Shown piece by piece: positions 26,166 to 36,300 of a stretch of 64,000 nt of DNA (position 1 is the first letter of the stretch; each line of letters starts with the position of its first letter). The position numbers and the translations under genes were made by a program. The stretch spans positions 124,001 to 188,000 of the forward strand of contig NZ_FMCV01000006.1 in the NCBI RefSeq assembly GCF_900091565.1, written 5' to 3'. Below the pieces are notes generated by a model. The model was not told the origin of the DNA, did no database searches, and saw nothing but the letters and a program-made list of their open reading frames with translations. This stretch comes from Micromonospora marina (GTDB lineage: Bacteria > Actinomycetota > Actinomycetes > Mycobacteriales > Micromonosporaceae).

Positions 26166-29100
26166 ATGAGCGCCGTGCTCACCGCCACCACCGATCTGCT
26201 GACCGCCCTCGACCCGCTGTCCCACCGCGACCGGACGCGGCGCCTCGTGGCGTGGGCACGCACCGCACCCGACCGGGCGCCGGTCTGCGCCGACCTGCGC
26301 CGGCACGGCCCCTACGAGCGGCGTCTCGCGCTGCTCGCCGCGCTGGCCACCCGGGACACCGCGGCCGTCCTGGCCGCGACGTTCGACCCGGAGCCCTCGA
26401 TCGCCGCCACCGCACTGACCGCCGCCGTGCGGGCCGGCGTGACGCCCGCCGACCTGACCGAGCGGCCGGCGGACGCGCGGCGGCGCGTCTACCGGGCACT
26501 GCGCCGCAACCCGGCGCCGGCCGTCGCCGACGCACTGATCATCGGCGTACGCGAGCGGTTCGGTGACCACGAGGCCGCCGCGTTGCTGCCGGCCTGCGGC
26601 CCCGAGACGGTACGGGCGTGGCTGCCCGACCTGGAACACGCGCTGAACCCCGAGCGGCTGATGCGGTCGCACTCCGACATCGTGCTGGCGCGCACCGGTG
26701 AGCGGATGGCCGCGGCCCCGCCGGAGTCCCGCGGGCGGATCTGGGCGGAGGTCGCCGGTGCGGTGCTGCACGGCGATCCGGCGCGGGCGCTGGACCTGCT
26801 CGACGCGTACGCGCCCGAGGAGTCGCTGCCCGGCCCGCTCGTCGCGTACGGGCGGCTCGCCGCACACGACGCGCGCCGAGTCGTCCGCCTGCTCACGTCG
26901 CCCGACCGCGCGGCCTGGCTGGCCCGGACCACGCTGCCCCGGGCGCTGCTGCGCCGCCTCGCCGCGCTGCCCACCGGCGAACTGGTCCCGCTGGCCGCCC
27001 GGCTGCGGGAGCACGACCACGCGCTGGCCGCGTTGCTGCGCGCCGTCGCGCCGAGCCGCCGCGCCGAGCTGTACGACGGGGCGCTGGCCGACACCGACAC
27101 CACGGCGCTGCTACCCGGCGCCGCGGTGATGGAGGTGCTGCCGGCGGCGGTACGGGCGCGCGAGGCGGCCCGGGTGCTGGCCCTGCCGTCGGTCCGCGAG
27201 CGGGCGGAGCAGGTGCGGTTCTGGAGCGCGTACCTGCCGTGGCCGGAGGCGTCCGCGTCGGCGAGCGCGGCGCTGCGCTCGGGTGACGCGGACGAACGGG
27301 CGGACGGCTGGCGGCTGCTGGTGGCGGCCGCGCGACGCTCCCGCGACCCGCGCACGGTGGCCCAGGTGGTGGTCCGGCTCGGCCGGCTGCGCAACGAGCA
27401 GGACCCGGTACGCGCCGCCGCGCTCACCGCGCTGGTGCCTGCGGCGCCGCTGCTCACCGCCACGAGCGCAGGCGCGCTGACCGGGCTCACCACCGACGCG
27501 GTCGACGCGCGGGACACCTCGGCGGCCACCACCACCGCGTTGAGCCGGCTCGCGGTCGACGTCCTCACCCTTCACGTGGACGAGCCGGAGCTGGTCGAGT
27601 GGGCCCTGCGCACGATCGACGCGGTGAGCAGCGACGCGGACGTTCCGGTGCTGCGCCGCTTCGACACGGTGCTGCGGCACGGCCAGGAGACGGTGGTGTT
27701 CGACCGGCTGCGCGGCCGGATCGAGGCCGGCATGGCGCGCGGCCGGTACGGCCTGCTGTTCGCGCTCACCCACGCGCTCGGCCGGCGGGCCCGGCGGCTG
27801 CCGGAGCTGCAGGACCTGCTGCGCCGGGCGATCGGTCCGGACACCCTGCCCGCTGTGGCCCGGACGGCGGCCCGGCTCTGGCTCGCCGACCCACGTACCC
27901 GCTCGCGGCGCGTCGCCGAGGTGCTCGACATCGACGCGTCGGCGATCGCGATCCACGAGGTGTGGACGACCGTCTGCGAGTCCCGTACCGACCTGCTCGA
28001 CCGGGTGCTGGACCGGCCCCCGCGCGGCCGGTTCGTGGAGAACGGGAAGCGGTGGGTGCCCGGCCCGGCGCCGCACGCGCAGCGGTGGCTCCCCCGCCAC
28101 CAGGAACGCTTCGTGGCGCTTCAGGCGCGCGTCGTCGCCGACTCCGGTCACCAGGTGTGGCAGCGGGCGGCGGCGATCCGGGCCGCTGCCGGGGCCGGCC
28201 CGGCCGGACGCGAACTGGTGCTGCGCCACATCGACGCGTCCGAGGTGCCGGTGGCCGAGGCGGCGCTGGGCGCGCTGGTCTGGACCGACCGGCCGGACGA
28301 GGCGTTCCCGCTGTTGCTCCGGTACGCCGACGGCGACCGGGCACGCGTCGCGCTGTACGCGGCCGGGCGCGCCGCCCGGTACGTCCCGCCGGCCCGCCTG
28401 GCCGAACTGCTGAGCACGGTGCTGACCGGCGCCGCGAAGATCACCAGCCGCAAGGAGGCCGCCCGGCTCCTGGCCCGCCACGCGCACGTGGACGTGACGG
28501 CGGTGCTCGCCGAGGCGTACGCCGATCCGGACACGCACCGCGACGTGCGCGCGGCGATCGTCTCCGCCGCCCGGCAGCGGCTGGGGACCGAGGCGGGGTG
28601 GACGGTCCTGCACGCGGCGGTGCACGCCGGCCGGGAGGAGCGGCGGGCGGTGCTCGGCGCGTACCCGTCCGGGATCTCACAGCGCCACCGCCGCACCTAC
28701 GCCGCGCTCATGGTGCAGGCGTGCCGCGCCGACGACCGGGAGGTCCGCCGCGCGGCGTTCGACGCGCTCGGCGAGTGGTCGCAGTGGCTGACGGGCGTCA
28801 CCGATCTGGTCGTGGACCGGCTCACCGACCCGGACGAGACGACGCCGGGGATCGGCGTGGCGAACCTGCTGCGGGCCGGTGGCGACGCGGCGTTCCGGGC
28901 CGCGCTGACCCGGCTGGTGGAGCGGGACGCCGCCGACGGCGACCCCGGCGGCCCGGTGACCGACCGGCGGGCCCGGCGGCGCGTCGAGTCGCTCGCGGAG
29001 GGCGCGGCCCTGTGGTCCGACAGCCGCCCGGCCGGCGCCGACCGGGCCGGGCTGGTCGAGGCCGCGCGGTGGCTCGCCGGCCGGGACGGCTTCCTGGGTA

Positions 29101-29438
29101 CGGCCACCGGACTGCTCGTCGACCTCGGCCGCCTCGACGACCTGGACGAGGTCGCCGCGCTCTGCACCGGTCGGCCCGTGGTCGCGGTGCGCACCGCGCA
29201 ACGCGTCGGCGACCGCCTGCTCACCATGCGGCGGCGGCCCGAGCCGGCGGCCCTCGCCGGCACGGTGGCCCACCTCGCCGGGCGCGGCGACCTGGCCGGT
29301 GGGCTGTTCGCGGTGGCGCTCGTCGCGCACGGGTCGGAGTTCGGCTGGAAGACGCCGTGGCGGGACCTGCTCGTCGGCTTGCGCCGTCACCCCGACGCCG
29401 ACGTGCGGGAGGCCGCGTACACGCTCGACATGAGCTGA
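26166..29438 (+). CDS. Very large HEAT/armadillo-like repeat protein of unknown function
   Basis: 1090 residues, ATG 26166. Nearly the whole protein is helical Ala/Leu/Arg-rich repeats of ~35-40 residues in HEAT style (for example VAEAALGALVWTDRPDEAFPLLLRY; VRRAAFDALGEWSQWLTGVTDLVVDRLTDP; VREAAYTLDMS at the end). No signal peptide, membrane segment or catalytic motif was found. It is probably a cytosolic scaffold for protein or nucleic-acid binding. It is monocistronic on the plus strand and converges on the BtrH-type gene only three bases away. Size and isolation make it notable; function is unknown. Confidence 0.75.
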   Translation: MSAVLTATTDLLTALDPLSHRDRTRRLVAWARTAPDRAPVCADLRRHGPYERRLALLAALATRDTAAVLAATFDPEPSIAATALTAAVRAGVTPADLTERPADARRRVYRALRRNPAPAVADALIIGVRERFGDHEAAALLPACGPETVRAWLPDLEHALNPERLMRSHSDIVLARTGERMAAAPPESRGRIWAEVAGAVLHGDPARALDLLDAYAPEESLPGPLVAYGRLAAHDARRVVRLLTSPDRAAWLARTTLPRALLRRLAALPTGELVPLAARLREHDHALAALLRAVAPSRRAELYDGALADTDTTALLPGAAVMEVLPAAVRAREAARVLALPSVRERAEQVRFWSAYLPWPEASASASAALRSGDADERADGWRLLVAAARRSRDPRTVAQVVVRLGRLRNEQDPVRAAALTALVPAAPLLTATSAGALTGLTTDAVDARDTSAATTTALSRLAVDVLTLHVDEPELVEWALRTIDAVSSDADVPVLRRFDTVLRHGQETVVFDRLRGRIEAGMARGRYGLLFALTHALGRRARRLPELQDLLRRAIGPDTLPAVARTAARLWLADPRTRSRRVAEVLDIDASAIAIHEVWTTVCESRTDLLDRVLDRPPRGRFVENGKRWVPGPAPHAQRWLPRHQERFVALQARVVADSGHQVWQRAAAIRAAAGAGPAGRELVLRHIDASEVPVAEAALGALVWTDRPDEAFPLLLRYADGDRARVALYAAGRAARYVPPARLAELLSTVLTGAAKITSRKEAARLLARHAHVDVTAVLAEAYADPDTHRDVRAAIVSAARQRLGTEAGWTVLHAAVHAGREERRAVLGAYPSGISQRHRRTYAALMVQACRADDREVRRAAFDALGEWSQWLTGVTDLVVDRLTDPDETTPGIGVANLLRAGGDAAFRAALTRLVERDAADGDPGGPVTDRRARRRVESLAEGAALWSDSRPAGADRAGLVEAARWLAGRDGFLGTATGLLVDLGRLDDLDEVAALCTGRPVVAVRTAQRVGDRLLTMRRRPEPAALAGTVAHLAGRGDLAGGLFAVALVAHGSEFGWKTPWRDLLVGLRRHPDADVREAAYTLDMS

Positions 29439-29441
29439 CGC

Positions 29442-30431
29442 CTACCCGGCGTCGACTGCCGCCAGCACGGCCATCGCCTCTCGCTCCCGGACGGCCAGGT
29501 CGGCCAGGAGCGCCGACGCGCGGGTCAGGTGGGTGGCGTCGCCGGTCCGCCCGGCGGTGTCGATGTGGCCGGCGACGGCGGTCCACATCGGCGCGATGTC
29601 GGCGTACATCAACTGCGCCCGCCGCAGCCGCGCGTCGCCGGTGACGGTGGCGGCCTCGGCGAGGAAATCGCGGTACATGGCACGGAACAGCGCGCCGCCG
29701 GTGCCGCCGCGTTCCATCAGCGTCGCGGCGAGCGGAAGGTCACGTGCCGGGTCGGCGGCGCGGTCCAGCCAGCGGGTCACCCGGGTGGCGGCGGTGGCGA
29801 TCCCCCGGTGGCCGAGGTTGGCGATCGGCGGATCGAGGAACGCCGCGGCGTTGGCGCGTACCGCCGCGCGGACGGCGGCGGCCAGGTCCGGCGGGCCGCC
29901 GGGCGCGGTGAGCGTGTAAGACAGGTGGCGTGCGGTCATCGGCCCACGCGCGGCGCGCGCCCGCGCCAGGCTCTCCAGTGTGGTGGTCACCGCGCCGCCC
30001 TGCTGGGCGGTGTCGACCAGGTGGGCGCATGTGTCGTCATAGCCGTACATCGCGACGGTGTGCCCGCCGAAGTGGACCTTCGTGGTGAAGTAGTCCAGGT
30101 GGTACGAGTCCAGTTGCAGGCCGACCGGCTGCCCGGCGTCCAGCGCCTCGGTGACGTCGCGCCACGCCTTGGCCGCCGACGTCGTCTCCCGGACACGCAG
30201 ATCCAGGCCCAGGCGGCCGGCGGCGGCCCGGGTGACGCACAACGGCTTGGTACGCCCGCCGAGGAACGGCATGTCCATGCTCTTGGCGTCCCAGTAGACG
30301 AAGCCGAGCCCCTCGCCGAGGCCGAACAACATCGACTCGGACAGGTCCAGGCCGGCGTGCCGCGTCAGCACGCCGAGCGTGGTGGTCTCGCAGTGCACCC
30401 CGCCGGTCGGCGTCACGTCGTCGAGGATCAC
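29442..30431 (-). CDS. BtrH N-terminal domain protein (acyltransferase/C39-like) with DUF4872-type C-terminus
   Basis: 329 residues, GTG 30431. The N-terminus GGVHCETTTLGVLTRHAGLDLSESMLFGLGEGLGFVYW is the BtrH_N signature with its probable catalytic Cys near residue 14; HFGGHTVAMYGYDD supplies the conserved His. From ~190 on, LDPPIANLGHRGIATAATRVTRWLDRA...GGTGGALFRAMYRDFLAEAA fits the DUF4872 region that usually follows. BtrH of butirosin synthesis transfers an acyl-aminoacyl group from a carrier protein to the drug. No carrier or peptide precursor is seen here. The start overlaps the DUF3800 stop (GTGA), so the two genes are coupled. Confidence 0.82.
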   Translation of the reverse strand: MILDDVTPTGGVHCETTTLGVLTRHAGLDLSESMLFGLGEGLGFVYWDAKSMDMPFLGGRTKPLCVTRAAAGRLGLDLRVRETTSAAKAWRDVTEALDAGQPVGLQLDSYHLDYFTTKVHFGGHTVAMYGYDDTCAHLVDTAQQGGAVTTTLESLARARAARGPMTARHLSYTLTAPGGPPDLAAAVRAAVRANAAAFLDPPIANLGHRGIATAATRVTRWLDRAADPARDLPLAATLMERGGTGGALFRAMYRDFLAEAATVTGDARLRRAQLMYADIAPMWTAVAGHIDTAGRTGDATHLTRASALLADLAVREREAMAVLAAVDAG

Positions 30432-31576
30432 GTCGGCTCCTGTTCCGCTGTCACGGCGTTCGGGTCGTGGGCGAGGGCCGAGGACAGCAGTGGGCGCAGC
30501 GGTCCGTCGCCGGGCATCCGGCGGGCCACCCCGGCGAGCAGGTCGGCGGCCTGGACGCGCGGGTCGTCGCGCGAATCGGTCATCACCAGCCCGGCCAGCG
30601 GTGACGGGCCGGCCGGGTCGCCCGGGGCCAGCGCCACCTGGAGGCGGCGCAGCCGGTCCTCGGTGAGCGCACTCTGCTCGTCGTGGATGACCAGCACCCG
30701 TCGCCCGTCGCCGCTCCAGTGCAGGACGGTCTCGGCCAGCGCCGGCAGCAGCGGCTCCAGCGGCGGCGGGATCGTCCGGTCGCCCGCGTACAACCGGGCC
30801 TGCACGGCTGCCACCCGGGCCGGGTCGAGCGCGTCGAGTACCGCGCCGGCCTGCGCGTCGCCGACGTGGCGGCGCAACTCGTCCCGGGCGGCGAAGAACC
30901 GTGCCACGCTCCGGTCGTCCGCCCGGTCCCGCCGCTTGGTGCGCAGCATCTCGACCACGGCGGCGAGGAAGACCGCCCAGCCGGGCCCGGCCGCCCGCCC
31001 GGCCCGGTGCAGCGCCGCCGCGGCCGGACGCCGGTCACCGGCGAGGCGGGTGCCCGCCGCGTACGACGGCTCGGCCAGCAGCAGGTCGACGACCCGGGTG
31101 GCGAGGAAGAACTCCTTGTCGACCAGGTGCACGTGCGCCCGGCCGCGCAGCGCCGACAGGAACCACTCCACCGCCTCGGCGGCCTCGCGGCGGCGCAGGA
31201 ACTGCCGGGACTTGACCTCGTCGGGCGAGAACCGGAACCCGGACCGCAGCGTACGGATCAGTTCGGCCGCCTCGTCGCGGCTCAGGTCGACGCTGGCGTG
31301 GACGATCACCGGGGTGGCCGGGTCGAGCAGGTTGGTGCCGGAGAAACCCGACTCGTCGCAGGCGATCTCCACCACCGTGCCGGTCGTCACCTCGCCGGGT
31401 GGCAGCCCGCCCTGGAGCGGCAGCCTCGCACCCGTCGACCCGGCCATGCCGACCATGCTCGCCCACCCGGCCCGCGGCGGACCAGCGGTTAAGCCGGATC
31501 GGGCGGCGGTGACCGTCTCGCGTCCCGCGGCGCGACGCGCCCGCTCCACGATCGCCCAGAACGTCTCCCGATCCAC
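30428..31576 (-). CDS. DUF3800 (RNase H-like fold) protein
   Basis: 382 residues if started at GTG 31576; ATG 31456 or 31447 would give ~340. The DUF3800 core carries the expected acidic positions: IACDESGFSGTNLL (~70-82), LVIHDEQSALTEDRL (~295), and DSRDDPRVQAADLLAGVARR (~335-355). The fold is related to RNase H, and family members are common in defence islands and near mobile DNA, but their activity is unproven. The first ~28 residues (MDRETFWAIVERARRAAG) look like the beginning of a DUF4240-type protein and may be a fusion or relic. The gene is upstream of, and overlaps, the BtrH-like gene. Confidence 0.75.
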   Translation of the reverse strand: MDRETFWAIVERARRAAGRETVTAARSGLTAGPPRAGWASMVGMAGSTGARLPLQGGLPPGEVTTGTVVEIACDESGFSGTNLLDPATPVIVHASVDLSRDEAAELIRTLRSGFRFSPDEVKSRQFLRRREAAEAVEWFLSALRGRAHVHLVDKEFFLATRVVDLLLAEPSYAAGTRLAGDRRPAAAALHRAGRAAGPGWAVFLAAVVEMLRTKRRDRADDRSVARFFAARDELRRHVGDAQAGAVLDALDPARVAAVQARLYAGDRTIPPPLEPLLPALAETVLHWSGDGRRVLVIHDEQSALTEDRLRRLQVALAPGDPAGPSPLAGLVMTDSRDDPRVQAADLLAGVARRMPGDGPLRPLLSSALAHDPNAVTAEQEPT

Positions 31577-31607
31577 GGCGGGACCGTACGCCCACCCACC
31601 GACAAGC

Positions 31608-31652
31608 TGTCAGCGGCCGTGTCAGCGCCGTGTCAGGACCGTGGCGGTGCGG
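31608..31652 (+). promoter_or_regulatory. Direct repeats upstream of DrrA-like gene, candidate SARP-binding array
   Basis: TGTCAG occurs at 31608, 31620 and 31631, followed by TGGCGG at 31642; spacings are 12, 11 and 11 bp. Streptomyces-type SARP/AfsR regulators bind heptamer repeats spaced one helical turn apart near promoters. An AfsR-like gene converges on this operon, which makes this array a plausible target. The array ends 18 bases before the ABC ATPase start. Confidence 0.45.
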
Positions 31653-31669
31653 CCGCCCATGGTGGTCGC

Positions 31670-32611
31670 ATGACGAGTTCAGCGATAGCGGTCTCCGGAC
31701 TGCGCAAGGCGTACAAGGACCGGGTGGTGCTCGACGGCATCGACCTGGACGTCCCCGCCGGGACGATCTTCTCGCTGCTCGGCCCGAACGGGGCCGGCAA
31801 GACCACCACCGTCAACATCCTGACCACCCTGATCCGTGCGGACGCCGGGTCGGTGCAGGTGGCCGGGCACGACGCCGTCACCGAGGCCGAGGCGGTCCGC
31901 GCGGCGATCGGCGTGACCGGGCAGTTCGCGGCGGTGGACGAACTGCTCACCGGGCGGGAGAACCTGCAACTGATGGTCGACCTCGGCCCGCGCAACCGCG
32001 TGACCGGCAAGCGGGTCGTCGCCGAACTGCTGGAGCGGTTCGACCTGGTCGAGGCCGCCGACAAGCTGGTGGCGACCTACTCCGGGGGTATGCGACGCAA
32101 ACTGGACCTGGCGATGACGCTGGTCGGCGAGCCGCGGATCATCTTCCTGGACGAGCCGACGACCGGGCTGGACCCGCGCAGCCGCCGCACCATGTGGTCG
32201 ATCATCAGGGAACTGGTGGCCGGCGGCGTGACCGTCTTCCTCACCACCCAGTACCTCGACGAGGCCGACCGCCTCGCCGACCGGATCGCGGTGCTCGACC
32301 AGGGCCGGCTGGTCGCCCAGGGCACGCCGGAGGAACTCAAGCGCCGGATCCCCGGCACGCACGTGCGGTTGCGGTTCGGCACCGCCGCCGAACTCGACGC
32401 GGCGGCGCTGGTGCTGCCCGACGCCGTACGCGACGAGGAGGCGATGGCGCTGCGCGTGCCCTCGGGCGGCGGAACCGAGGCGCTGCGCGCCCTGCTCGAC
32501 CGGCTCGACGCCCACGCGATCAGCGCCGACGACCTGTCCGTCCAGACCCCCGACCTCGACGACGTCTTCCTGGCCCTGACGGGCCGCGCCCCGGAGGTGA
32601 CCGCCAAATGA
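31670..32611 (+). CDS. DrrA-type ABC transporter ATP-binding protein
   Basis: 313 residues, ATG 31670. ABC motifs: Walker A GPNGAGKTT (~38), signature YSGGMRRKLDLAMTLVG (~138), Walker B IIFLDEPTTGLD (~158), H-loop replaced by Gln in TTQYLDEADRLADRI, as usual in the daunorubicin-resistance DrrA group. The C-terminal ~90 residues form the DrrA-specific tail (DLDDVFLALTGR). It powers export of a drug or lipid with the DrrB-like permease, whose ATG overlaps this stop (ATGA). Confidence 0.92.
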   Translation: MTSSAIAVSGLRKAYKDRVVLDGIDLDVPAGTIFSLLGPNGAGKTTTVNILTTLIRADAGSVQVAGHDAVTEAEAVRAAIGVTGQFAAVDELLTGRENLQLMVDLGPRNRVTGKRVVAELLERFDLVEAADKLVATYSGGMRRKLDLAMTLVGEPRIIFLDEPTTGLDPRSRRTMWSIIRELVAGGVTVFLTTQYLDEADRLADRIAVLDQGRLVAQGTPEELKRRIPGTHVRLRFGTAAELDAAALVLPDAVRDEEAMALRVPSGGGTEALRALLDRLDAHAISADDLSVQTPDLDDVFLALTGRAPEVTAK

Positions 32612-33354
32612 GCAGGAACCACTCGGTCGTCATGCTGCGACGCAACCTGACGCACCTGCGCCGCAACCCGACCTCGGTGTTCAACGCGGTACTGATGCCG
32701 ATCATCGTCATGCTGATGTTCGTGTACATGTTCGGCGACGCGTTCTCCGTCGGCGTCGACTACGTCGACTACGCGACGCCGGGCCTGATGCTGCTGGCCG
32801 TCTGCTACGGCCTCGGCGGCACCGCGACGTCGGTGAGCTCCGACATGACGAAGGGCATCATCAACCGGTTCAAGGTCATGCACGTCTCCCGGGGCGCGGT
32901 GCTGACCGGCCACGTCGTCGCCACCGTACTGACGAACGTCCTCGCGGTCGCGGCCCTGGTCGGGGTGGCGTTCCTGCTCGGCTTCCGGCCGGCCGCCGAG
33001 CCCCTGCACTGGCTCGGCACGGCCGGCATCGTGGTGCTGCTCAGCGTCGCCGTCAGCTGGTTCACAGTCGCGCTGGGCCTGTTCGCCAAGTCACCGGAAT
33101 CGGCGGGCATGGCCGCCGTGCCGCTGGTCCTGCTGCCGTTCTTCAGCAGCGCGATCGTGCCCGCTGACAAGATGGGGCCGGGACTGCGGCAGTTCGCCGA
33201 GTACCAGCCGTTCACGCCGATCATCGAGACCCTGCGCGGCCTGCTGGGCGGCGCGCCGTCGGCCGGCGACGTCATTCCCGCGATCGCCTGGTGCGCCGGC
33301 ATCGCGGTGGTCGGCTACCTGTGGGCGCGGTCCACGTTCACGAAGCGAGCGTGA
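32608..33354 (+). CDS. DrrB-type ABC-2 permease
   Basis: 248 residues, ATG 32608 overlapping the ATPase stop. Six hydrophobic segments are visible (e.g. FNAVLMPIIVMLMFVYMFG, TPGLMLLAVCYGLGG, VLAVAALVGVAFLLGF, IVVLLSVAVSWFTVALG, VPLVLLPFFSSAIVP, IAWCAGIAVVGYLWA). The ABC-2 signature region LRQFAEYQPFTPIIETLRGLL is present. It forms the membrane part of the exporter with the preceding ATPase. Its last 17 bases overlap the end of the convergent AfsR-like gene. Confidence 0.9.
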   Translation: MSRNHSVVMLRRNLTHLRRNPTSVFNAVLMPIIVMLMFVYMFGDAFSVGVDYVDYATPGLMLLAVCYGLGGTATSVSSDMTKGIINRFKVMHVSRGAVLTGHVVATVLTNVLAVAALVGVAFLLGFRPAAEPLHWLGTAGIVVLLSVAVSWFTVALGLFAKSPESAGMAAVPLVLLPFFSSAIVPADKMGPGLRQFAEYQPFTPIIETLRGLLGGAPSAGDVIPAIAWCAGIAVVGYLWARSTFTKRA

Positions 33355-36300
33355 TCTCCACCAGCCGCTCCCAGCCGGTCTCCCGGCCCGCTGCGACCGC
33401 CTCGGCGAACCCCGCGTCGCCGAGGCGGTCGCGCGCCGCCGCCTCGATCCGGGGCACGTCCGGATGGGAGCGGTCGGGCAGCCCGCGTACCGCGGTGGCG
33501 GCGCCGAGCAGCCGCGCCGCCTGGTCGGGCCGGTCCAGCCGCACCGCCAGGTCCGCGACGCCGACGAGCACCTGCGCGATCAGCGGCGCGTAGCCGCCCT
33601 CGCGCGCCGCCCGGCACGCCGCCGCCCGATGGGCACGCGACTGCTCGACGTCCTCGGCCAGGTGACCCAGCAGGTCCTGGATCCCGGCCCGGACGCCGGC
33701 CAGGTCCGCCTCGTCCCCGAGCAACGCCGACACGGACCGCAGTTGCGCGTACGCCTCGCCCGCGTCGCCGTCGTGGCGGGCCAGGTACGCCTTCGTCAGC
33801 GCCAGCTCGGCCAGCGCACCGGGCCACGCGACCCCTGCGGCGAGCCGCTGCGCCTCGGCCACGGCGGCGGCACTCGCCGCCTCGTCGCCGGCCAGCCGGT
33901 ACAGCCAGGCCAGCCGCGCCCGGATCCGGATCACGTCCTCGACCGCGCCGACCTCGGTGACCGCCGTGACGGCCTGCTCGTAGTAGTCGCAGGCGGCGCC
34001 GACGTCACCGCGTACGGCGATCAGCTCGGCCAGCTCGCTGAGCGCGAACGAGATCCCGAACCGTTCGCCCACCGCGCGGAACTCGGCGAGCGCCTGCCGC
34101 AGACACGCTTCCGCCTGCGCCGCCTCGATGCCGAGGATGACCCGCAGCTTGCCCAGGTGCAGCCGGGCCAGCGCGCGTACCCACGGGTCCGTGTGGTCGA
34201 GCAGCGACTCCCAGGCGGGCAGCAGCCGGTCCGGTTCCCGGAGCATCCGCTCCAACGGCACGACCAGCGCCAGCTCCGGGTGACGGCCCCGGCCGTCCCC
34301 GCCCAACCGGTACGCCTTGTGGATCCACTCCGCCGCGTGCTGCGCGTCGCCCGGCCCGGAACTGAGGAACAGCACCACGAGCCCGTACACCACGGCGCGG
34401 ATGTCGTCGGGTACCTCACCCGGCGCCTCGGCGGCCGCGGTGATCAGTTCCATCCCCTCGGCCCGGTGGCCGCCGAGCCACCAGTACCAGCCGGCGCCGG
34501 CCGCCAGCCGCATCGCCTCGCGCCCCTCACCCGCGGCGAGCGCGCCGCGCATCGCAGCGGTGACGTTGTCGTGCTCGGCTTCCAGCCGGGCGAGCCAGGT
34601 GAGCTGATCGGCGCGGCGCAGCCGCGGAGCCGCCGCCTCGGCGAGCCCGGTGAAGTACGCCAGGTGCGCGTGGCGCGCGCGGTCCGCCTCCCCCGCCTCG
34701 GCGAGCCGCTGCGCGGCGTACTCCTTGATCGTGCCGAGCATCCGGTAACGCGGCACGACGTCGCCGGCGGCGACCAGCAGCGACTTCTCGGTCAGCGCGG
34801 TGAGCAGGTCGAGCACGTCGCCCGGCTCGACGGCACCGCCGGCACAGACCCGCTCGGCCGCGTCCAGGCTCGCCCCGCCGGAGAACACCGACAGCCGGCG
34901 CAGGGTCGCGCGTTCGGCGTCGGTGAGCAGTTCCCAGCTCCAGTCGACCATCGCGCGCAGCGTCCGATGCCGGGGCAGGGCGGTCCGGCTGCCGCCGGTG
35001 AGCAGCCGGAACCGGTCGTCGAGGCGGGTGGCGAGCTGGTCGGCGGACATGGTGCGCAGCCGCGCCGCGGCCAGCTCGATCGCCAGCGGCATGCCGTCGA
35101 GCGCGCGGCAGATCCGCGCCATCGTCGCCGCCGTGCGGGCGTCCGGCGCGAGGTCCCGGCGGACCGCGGCGGCCCGGTCCCGCAGCAGGCGTACGGCGGG
35201 CGACGACTCGACGTCGGCGACAGCGGCGTCGCCGTCCGGCAGGCCCAGCGGCGCGACCGGCCACAACGCCTCCCCGGTGATGCCGAGCGGTTCCCGGCTC
35301 GTGGCCAGGATCCGCAGCCGCCGGCACTCGCCGAGCAGCCGGTGCGCCAGCGCCGCCGCCGGTTCGACGACGTGCTCGCAGTTGTCCAGGATCAGCAGCA
35401 TCTCCCGGTCCCGGATCGCCGCGACGAGCCGGTCGGCCGGTTCCGCGCTGCCCGCGTCGCCGAGCAGCGCGTCGCGCAGACCGAGCCCGGAGGCCGTCGC
35501 CTGCACCACGTCGCCGTCGGCGCTGACGGCGGCGAACTCCACCAGCCACACGCCGTCCGGCAGGTCGCCGGTCAGCCGGCGTCCGGCCTCCGTGGCCAGT
35601 CTGGTCTTCCCGGAGCCGCCCGGACCGGTGAGCGTGGTGAGCCGGTGCTCGGCCACCAGCGCGCCGACCGCGGCGAGGTCGGTGTCGCGGCCGACGAAGC
35701 TGGTCAGCTCGGCGCGCAGGTTGGTCCGGCGGGTGTCCTCCCGGCGTACCGTCTCGCCGCGCAGCAGGGCGACGTGCAGCGCCGACAGCTCCGGCGACGG
35801 ATCGGCGCCCAGCGCGTCGGCGAGCGCGTCGGCCGTGCGCTGGTAGACCAGCAGCGCCTCGGTGTCCCGGCCGGCCGCGACGAGCGCGCGCATCAGCGTC
35901 ATGGCCAGCCGCTCGCGCACCGGATGGGCGGCCACCAGGTCGGTCAGCTCCGGGATCAGGTCCGCTTCCCGGCCGAGCCCGATCTCGGCGTCGAACCGGT
36001 CCTCCGTCGCGGTCAGGCGCAGCCGTTCCAGCCGGGTGGCCGCCGCGTCGAGCGCCGGACTGTCCGGCAGGCCGATGTCGCGCAGCGCGTCGCCGCGCCA
36101 CAGGCCCAGCGCCTCGCGCAGCAGCCGTACCCGCTGCGGCCCGTCGCCGTCGCGGGCCCGGCGGACGAGACGTTCGAACCGTACGGCGTCGACGGCGTCG
36201 GGCTCGGCGGCGAGGCGGTAGCCGTCCGGCAGCCCGTCGACGGCGCCTGCCGGCAGCGCCTTGCGCAGCCGCGACACCAGCCGTTGCAGCGCGTTCGCGG

